Below are positions 57,363 to 64,000 of a DNA stretch of 64,000 bases, piece by piece. This DNA comes from Sialis fuliginosa (lineage: Eukaryota > Arthropoda > Insecta > Megaloptera > Sialidae): contig OY540814.1 of NCBI GenBank assembly GCA_961205875.1, positions 8,972,993 to 9,036,992 of the forward strand. The letters are read 5' to 3'. Under the pieces are notes generated by a model. The model was not told where the DNA came from. It saw nothing but the letters and a program-made list of their open reading frames with translations, and did not search any database. How positions within the stretch are numbered: position 1 is the stretch's first letter; each line of letters begins with the position of its first letter. The position numbers and the translations under genes were made by a program.

Positions 57363-59263
57363 ATGTACTATATACTATACTATGTATTTTGATAACACAG
57401 GCCTGCGAAATATAACTTTTAATTTCTCCTTTAAATAATAATGCCTTTTTTGAGGTATTTTGGTATGTTGAATTAAAAGAAACTTATCTTTTTCTACTTT
57501 CTTCAAAACTCCTCATATACTCACGATTTGGTTCGTCTCTCTTTTACATCCAACAATTAACGTCCCATCTTCCTTGATATCTTTTCTCTATAACCTTAAA
57601 TAGAAGTCAATATGGGAATGCAGAAAATGCAGCCTTATGCTCATATTGCAACCCAATTTTTTTAATATTTTTCTCTCAAATTAGTTATTAATACATATCG
57701 AAATTACTACTTTGTTTTGTAAGGGGAAAACCATCGTAGGCATGTGTAATTTTGTATAATTATTAGGGCTAAAATCATAACTGAATCCGTCAATGGTAGG
57801 TACACTTTACACTTATACGAGTCTGTCTAGAAATTCCCCTGTCTCTCCCGTTGTTACACTCAAGTGAGTGTGTGACTGCGAGTGTGTGTGGCAGTCTGAG
57901 GGTGAGTGAAAACGCGTAGTGAAATTTTGCCGCTACGGTAGTCGTATTTTCCATACCAATTTATTGAAACTTTGAATTTATATAAATATTGTTAGGGCGG
58001 TGCGCGTGTGTCTATGGTAAATGCATGTGTGTGCTCATATCGATAAAAATATATTGCTAGGGTAGTTTTATATATAGCTTTACAATATTTACGATAGAGT
58101 TTGAAAAAATGATTCGAAACTATATTAAGTACCGAAATATAAATACATAAACTCATTTAGAAAATTGTGTTTTCATAGTTTAAATATACCTATCATGTTT
58201 TTGATCTTATACTACGATGTAATACGGCTTTTAAAAAATATTTGCGTGATTGTACACATTTTAGATATTTTCTATAATATTATCAAATAACCACGTTCGA
58301 GTAGTGTGCAAATTGATTGGCTATCAATATAAAAAAAAACATATAGGTAACAGTGGTGTTCAAATCTCGACTCATATTAATTGGTGTCATCTTGCGAGAC
58401 TTGAAAAAAATCTCTTATGCTGATCATTAAAATTATATATAACATTTTTTTACTGATTTGAAATCAACTTTTTTACCAGATGAATAAATTGTGCAATCGG
58501 TACAGTATAAATAATTATTAACCTATTTTTAAAGGGTCTAATTTAAATATACCATTTTTTAGAGTAAACTAAATTTAATGGCGTTTCATTATAAATTTTA
58601 AACACGCAGAAAATCGTTTTGTAGAAAGAAATATTTTTTGTTAGATATTTATTATTAATTTTTTAAATATGAAAATTTGCTTTCATTTTTGTTTGAATAT
58701 TAACAATATTAGAAACATATTCGAGTACCTAACGATTGTTAGAAACAGAATATACACCACGCACGCACATACATACATATATACGACTTAATGTATGTGA
58801 AGACGTGAATTCTAGGTTTTGTAGCAGGAAATAACAAGAATATAATATCCTCTGCGAAGTGAACGCGTTCTTGAGGAAGTGATTATGATTGTAGTAAATC
58901 TTACTTATGAATTGTAAATATAAAATGAAGTTAAATGCGTCACTTGAAGGAAATGGAAATAATAAAAGCTAAAAAGCTTGTAACTTATGTCATATAGTAT
59001 ATTTATGTTTTATAGCATATTAATTATTATATATTATTTTATTTTATTTTGTTGGAATATTTTTATGAAGATTATAAAGGCAGTTGATTTTTATTCAGTA
59101 GTGATCTGAGTTCAAGTTATAGATAGCGATGGAAAAAGATTATTACATATTAAAGGACCTAATGTTCTTATACTGATTATTTAGTTTTAGAATTAATAGG
59201 TCTAAGAATAAGTCAAAAAAATAAGAATAACTGAGAAAACTTAGAATCGAATTTCCAATTTTT
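57363..59263. other. Unassigned sequence
   Basis: About 57830-58030 is rich in GTGTG/GAGTG words and slightly less A/T-rich. About 57480-57660 shows faint minus-strand similarity to retrotransposon-like Lys/Arg-rich text, too weak to call. No gene. Confidence 0.4.
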
Positions 59264-60182
59264 CGATGTGAATAACGTATAATGTTTTAATCCAGATAGT
59301 GGTTGGGGATTTTCAGAAAATTGTTGTAACACGCTGAGATCAGTTTGCGCGCTAGCGAAAATTAATAATCAGTGTATCTCGACACTCACCTCGAGTTGCA
59401 TAAAGCAAAATTAACCACAATTAGTTAATCAGTTGTTTTGTTAAATCCAAACTTAATCTGAATTTGTAAATGAATAATTCACTAAATATGATAATTTTTT
59501 ACCTTATAAAATATATCATAACCGTGATTGTTTTTTATAATTAACGTAATAATGGTTTTAAAACAACTGATTAACTAATTGTGATTAATTTTGCTTTATG
59601 CAACCCGAGGTCAGACTAGCTACCACGTGGGTTTTGGTCTTAAATTATAGATCTCGATTAGATCAAAGCATTTAACCAGTTTTAATGAATGAAAAACTTC
59701 ATATTATAAAAAAAAAACAAAAAAAAGAATTTTTCGTATTTCTACGATTACGCTTGTAAGTATTAATTCATTGAATTGAAACAAAATTAACAGTATATAA
59801 GATTATATTCTTTAAGCGGTAACGTTTTGAATTTTTTGATTAAAGTTTTTTAAATTGAATAAAAACAAAAAAAGTAAATTTCGTATTTCCACGATTTAGC
59901 TTGTAAATATTAATTAATTGAACTGAAACAAAAATAACAGTATTTTAGAATATAATCTCTACGCAGTTTTCATTTTTTTGTTAAAGTTTTTTAAATTGAA
60001 AAAAAAGTAATTACTGTAAATTTTGTATTTCCAATTTTTTTGTTAGTAAATATGAATTAATAATTGTACAAATCATAAGATATAACTATATTATACAATA
60101 CTAGTATGAGTTTTATTTAATCCCACTGCTACGTATTCACGTCAATCCCTTGACTGTGTATTCCGACACAGTCACACCATTT
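59264..60182 (-). repeat. Repeat E, longest copy, carrying a nested element
   Basis: Inverted relative to copies at 27511 and 35266. Reading the minus strand: GGTGTGACTGTGTCGGAATA, CCACTGC-TTAAATAAAAC-type sequence, three diverged ~147-bp units (CGTATTTCYACGATT recurs near 59735 and 59880), AAAACTGGTTAAATG, ATAATTTAAGACCAAAACCC, the split site, GTGTCGAGATACACTGATTA, ACTGATCTCAGCGTGTTACA and ATACGTTATTCACATC. No matching inverted termini, so it may be a non-TIR element. Confidence 0.75.
59389..59610. mobile_element. MITE with 51-bp TIRs and 3-bp TCA duplication, 222 bp
   Basis: The arms start CCTCGAGTTGCATAAAGCAA and CCTCGGGTTGCATAAAGCAA on opposite strands and agree at 49 of 51 positions, running through AATTAGTTAATCAGTTG. 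TCA flanks both ends (59386-59388, 59611-59613). In repeat E copies 1 and 2 the same place is continuous (TGAGTGTCGAG and TAAATGTCGAG), showing one 3-bp target copy. A 3-bp duplication suggests PIF/Harbinger or CACTA-like chemistry, but the tips match neither, so the superfamily is open. Confidence 0.88.
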
Positions 60183-61034
60183 TTAATATTTGTGGATTTT
60201 CTAAAAATTATTTTTAATATAAATAATTTTTTTGTACAAATTGAATATTTAATAGCAAAAATATGTTTTTCAATACTTAAAGAAATGTGTGCAATTTAAT
60301 TTGCATACATTTTTGTTATGAATAGAGAAACATATTTTTTGTTACACCCTATTATATAATCCACCAATTCAATTTCTAAAAAAGCGGATTTTCGTCCCAC
60401 TCTAACATGTTAATTATTAGTGCATACTTTTTTGTAATTTGCAGCTATTTTAAAACAATCGACACAGTTTTGTTTATATTACTTATTATAATCATGCTAA
60501 AACAATGAAGTAATTTCATTAAAACCATTATTTTATTAAAATCTTACTTTCAACAACACCGGTAATTATTTCAAAACAGTGTAAATTTAAATTTATCTTT
60601 TTTACAATTGTCATAAAGCAAAACCCCGTATCTTTTAATTGCAAAACATTAAATATTGTTCATTAAATCAAATGAAATCAGACCTACTTTCATCTATAAA
60701 TAGGTACTAAAGAATACAATATGTACATAATATTATACTTGTAACATACAGAAGTAGCTTTTATATTCTATTAATATTCCAGTGGTAGCCAACATATTCT
60801 ACATCGTTATAGATACATATTATACTGTATATATATTTACATTTCTGGTTAAATTTTACATTTTGAATTTTATGATTAGCATTTTATTATTATAATAAGA
60901 ATATCTTTAAAAATCATAAGTATATTATTTATAACATAATACCTATTACTAATTTATTAGATTTTTGTTAACTGATGATTTGGATTAATGAGTATAGTTT
61001 ATCATTTTAATTCTTGAAGTGTAATTTTCACTCT
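60183..61034. other. Unassigned AT-rich sequence
   Basis: No gene and no repeat ends. Confidence 0.4.
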
Positions 61035-61917
61035 TACAAGAGAACCTTTTCCAGTGGTAAAATCGTATAGGGTTCAAATTTTGTTCAATTTTTGACAACA
61101 GTCGAAATTCGAAAAACTGAAACCGGCCACCCTCACCTCCCACCTACCCTTTTATTTATTTAAGATTTGTTTTCTATTAACAAAATGTAATTGTATTATA
61201 CAATAGTAATTCAAATATATAATACACATTTCACCAAAAAAATGTTAACCCTTTCATCGCTACATTATCATACTTCGAAAAAAATGTATTTAATTATTTT
61301 ATTACGTTAGCGATAGGTCTTGAAATGTAAATATCCTTCTAAATTAAAACAGCTGTCTAAATGAACGAACAGTTCGATAGACAAAATTAAAATAAAAAAA
61401 AAATAAAAAATCCTTCTAAATTAGCCACTTTTCAACTATAATCAATACTTTTCCTATTATCGCTAACGTAATAAAAAAATGTAATACATATTTTTCGAAG
61501 TATGATAATGTAGCGATGAAAGGGTTAACATTTTATTTGCCGAAATATATATTACATATTTGAATTACTATTGTATAATAATATTATATTTTGTTAATAG
61601 AAAACAAAAAATAATAAATACTAGGGTGGGTGGGAGGTGAGGGTGAACGGTTTCACTTTTTCGAACTTCGACTGTTGTCATTCGAAAGAGTATAAAAAAT
61701 GATGAAAATTTTGTACTATAGATTTTTTTAAATCTTCATTAGTTTCAGAGTTATTTGAAATATACAATTATTTTGTACATTTTCATAGGAGTATTTCACC
61801 CCATAAACCGTTATAGCGCAGCTAAAATATTTTTTTTCTTACTACTCCTGACTTCCTCTAACTGTATACAAAATTTGAATTCGATACGATTTTAGCACTT
61901 GGAATGGTTCCCTTGTT
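61035..61917. mobile_element. Long inverted-repeat element (ACAAGRGAACC tips)
   Basis: Left tip TACAAGAGAACCTTTTCCAG, right tip CTTGGAATGGTTCCCTTGTT. The arms continue with AAATCGTATRGRRTTCAAAT, GACAACAGTCGAARTTCG, CTCACCTCCCACCYACCC and ATTATACAATAGTAATTCAA. The right arm has about 125 extra bases near 61735-61860 (including CATTTTCATAGGAGTATTTC). A target duplication is not clear (TA on the left, T-TA on the right). The arms pass smoothly into the inner palindrome at 61249-61524. Confidence 0.75.
61249..61524. mobile_element. Inner TTAA-flanked palindromic element, 276 bp
   Basis: TTAA (61245-61248) then CCCTTTCATCGCTACATTAT on the left; on the right the complement of that, GATGAAAGGG, then TTAA (61525-61528). 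The arms are about 70 bp and extend through CATACTTCGAAAAAAATG and ACGTTAGCGATAG. TTAA plus CCC is the piggyBac-type pattern. It sits exactly at the centre of the larger inverted repeat, so it may equally be simply the inner part of one big palindrome. Confidence 0.55.
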
Positions 61918-62555
61918 AGTATTATTTTATTATTACATTATATTTTAGTTTTTATCTCGGAAAATTGTGGTTGCTTGTTTTTTCTCATAAAATAAAATTC
62001 CGTAATAATGCCATTTTATGTCCCCCTCAAAACCGAATCTATTTGAAACATTTTTTAAATGTTAAGTTTCAGAAATATTCAGGTAGTATATTTTCAAATG
62101 TACACACGGTTGATCTTTACTAATAATTTCGCTAATGATTTGTTTTTATGACCCAATTTCTTTTCTCTATACTTAAGACAATAGCGAATCGTTATGCTTT
62201 CTTAGTCGCTTGGTTGTGTTTCCATATTTATCAGTGCATAAAAATTTAACTTGCACTGCGGTCACGTTTTGGAACAAAGTGAATTCAATTTTGTACAGAC
62301 GTTCGACTGCAAGTGTCAGGTAAACGAATGATCAGCAGTATTATATTTTTTGCTATTTGAATAAACTTGGTCTGAATTCGGAATGAAGCACCACACGACG
62401 GCAAATATAATAAAGTAGAATATGGATAAATGTAGACATTCTTATAAGAAGAATAATACTTAACTAGGTCAAGAATATATAGATAGTTTTGTTATAGAAT
62501 TTAGGCTACTTAATTTTTCGTGTCTCTAATTATAGATAAACTACTCGCCTGTCTG
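61918..62555. other. Unassigned sequence
   Basis: No gene, no recognisable repeat. Confidence 0.4.
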
Positions 62556-62783
62556 CCCGGGAAAAAATTGATTAGATCTACGTATATCAAATTAGATCTT
62601 ATTTCCCAAAATTTTGATCTTCGTCGATTATATGTATATATAGATTTATATATGTAGATCTATGTAAATTTCATTCGGCCATCTTTGGTTGTAGATCTAA
62701 TAAAGTCTAAGTAGATTTCCATAGACTTCCGTAGATCTATTCCAAAATTTACATCGACGTAGATCTAATCTATTTTTCCCGGG
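62556..62783. mobile_element. Palindromic MITE with repeated AGATCTA, 228 bp
   Basis: Starts CCCGGGAAAAAATTGATTAG and ends CTAATCTATTTTTCCCGGG; CCCGGG forms both tips. At least six AGATCT copies occur inside, most as TAGATCTA-like words, and the two halves are loosely complementary along the full length. No target duplication is seen (left GTCTG, right GGTTT). No coding sequence. Confidence 0.75.
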
Positions 62784-62791
62784 GGTTTTCA

Positions 62792-63420
62792 TATTTATGA
62801 ACACTAGTATCGCCTTTGGTCGAAATTCGACCAATATCTTACCTGCCTTAACGGCAACATACACACATGATATTTGTGCACATCTATGGCACAGTACGTA
62901 ACCAAACTTAACCTAACCATTCCCCTCCTTTTATAATAAATACAAAAAAAGTACGACAATTTTCGATGTTCACCTATTAAATATAAATCTCTCAAAACAG
63001 CAATAAATAAAATAAATATATTTTTTAGAAAAAATAAGCGAAATTGTAACTGTAATTTAAAATGAATAAATTAAAAATTGGAAACTTACTTCATTTTCTA
63101 TTATTAAATGTAAAAGCTATTATTTTCAAAAAAAAAATCCAAATAATTTGGCATTCTCTACGTTTGACAGAAACCCAAAACTATTTATTTTTGTCGCTTG
63201 TTGGCGCTAGGAGTATTACTATGCTGTTGAACGATGCGAGGGGAAATAAACAAACAGCGAGATGGGAAATAATGTGTGTATGTTAATTGTAAACTTTATT
63301 TTACCTGCCTTAACGTCAACATACACACATGATTTTTTTGGCACAGTATCTTTTGAATGATATACGTTTCATTCACCTCCTTTTATAATAAATATTTAAA
63401 AAAATATTTTCGATGTGCAC
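62792..63420 (+). repeat. Repeat J, copy 2 (fuller)
   Basis: Starts GAACACTAGTATCGCC and repeats the blocks ACCTGCCTTAACG, CAACATACACACATGAT, GCACAGTA and CCTCCTTTTATAATAAATA twice, about 461 bp apart (near 62838 and 63300). Between them are CTACGTTTGACAGAAACC and GTTGAACGATGCGAGGGGAA, also present in copy 1. The 63- and 74-codon frames on the two strands are inside the repeat and are not conserved in copy 1. Confidence 0.75.
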
Positions 63421-64000
63421 GTATTAATATATAGATTTATATAATTTATAGAATAAATACCATTTGTAATGTTAATCTGGAACAATTTTATAATCTATTT
63501 AGGTAAATCTTAGTCCAAAACATTTTTCTCGATCTTATTTTCTTTTTGTAAAAAAATTGTGTAAAAACAAACAAGAGAATTCTGAATGTAAATATTAAAA
63601 ATTTCATAAATGGAAATAACTTGTAATCGAACGAGGGTTAATGAACTATTATTTAAAACGTTGATACGTCTAAACTTTATACTAGAAAATTTTATAAACT
63701 GTAAGTGTTGTTCGCTTGCGTGATGAAAAAAGTTTTTCTCTGGGTATTTTCAAACCAATATTTAGACGGCAAGAAGAAATAATGCACAAACCATCTGTTC
63801 AGTGTTGAACTTTTTGTTTCATATTTGATAAAATCATGTAGTGATAAAAATTCACTCGATTAACTTTATGATTTTGGAATATACTATTTAAATAAATTAT
63901 CACTGTTTATAAATTCTTATTTTAGTCATTCATTAAATTGATAAATAAAAAATAAATAAAAAACTGATGAAAACTAAAACTAGAAAAAATGCAAGGAAAC
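63421..64000. other. Unassigned AT-rich sequence
   Basis: No gene or repeat end seen up to the window edge. Confidence 0.4.

Noticed and set aside
57480-57660. Minus-strand Lys/Arg-rich text as a non-LTR retrotransposon C-terminus
   Set aside because: Multiple stops and only generic residue similarity; no diagnostic motif as at 28063-28139.
1-64000. A complete undescribed gene system (defence island, biosynthetic cluster or virus)
   Set aside because: No frame longer than about 110 codons and no set of adjacent co-oriented frames; all protein-like traces are short transposon relics.

Overview
This is a eukaryotic, intergenic-type window, most likely from an insect. It is strongly AT-rich, full of short homopolymers, and has no long open reading frame: the longest is about 110 codons, at chance level. 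The insect call rests on the repeats: an RTE-type retrotransposon tail, repeat tails of the GACAGACAGAC / TTTATAATAT kind common in insect genomes, and relics of hAT and piggyBac transposases. I cannot name the order; Hemiptera or another AT-rich insect would fit. I see no intact host gene, tRNA, rRNA, CRISPR array or bacterial operon structure.

What the window holds is layered transposon debris, much of it short non-autonomous DNA elements (MITEs) recognisable by terminal inverted repeats and target-site duplications. Left third (1-22 kb): a hAT MITE nested in an older repeat (1.3 kb); a near-perfect 66-bp palindrome (4.0 kb); two inverted copies of a hAT-like MITE packed with CGTGAG motifs (4.7 and 6.9 kb) flanking a piggyBac C-terminal relic; a pair of direct 0.57-kb elements (11.5 and 13.3 kb), the second carrying a nested hAT MITE with its empty site preserved in the first; and a minus-strand hAT transposase pseudogene split by another MITE (19.7-20.4 kb).

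Middle third (22-45 kb): one copy of a 0.6-kb repeat, a pogo-like MITE, an inverted copy of a TTAACCC-ended repeat, an RTE 3' tail, a TTAA-flanked piggyBac-like MITE (31.1 kb), a cluster of small GC-rich hairpins (34.0 kb), a further CGTGAG element with a perfect 8-bp duplication (36.1 kb), an element with ~70-bp inverted termini (37.3 kb), a long-TIR TA-flanked element (38.3 kb), and a hAT element with a perfect 8-bp duplication (43.6 kb).

Right third (45-64 kb): more repeat copies, a second long-TIR element (47.9 kb), a second hAT transposase relic of the ZBED5/SCAND3 type with its 3' terminus (56.9-57.4 kb), an element inserted with a 3-bp TCA duplication and dated by two empty-site copies elsewhere in the window (59.4 kb), a palindrome nested in a palindrome (61.0-61.9 kb), and an AGATCTA-rich palindromic element (62.6 kb).

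No genes cooperate here in a pathway. The value of the window is as a record of insertion order and of several non-autonomous families whose ends can be defined precisely. Superfamily names come from duplication length, terminal sequence or decayed protein motifs read by eye, without database support.
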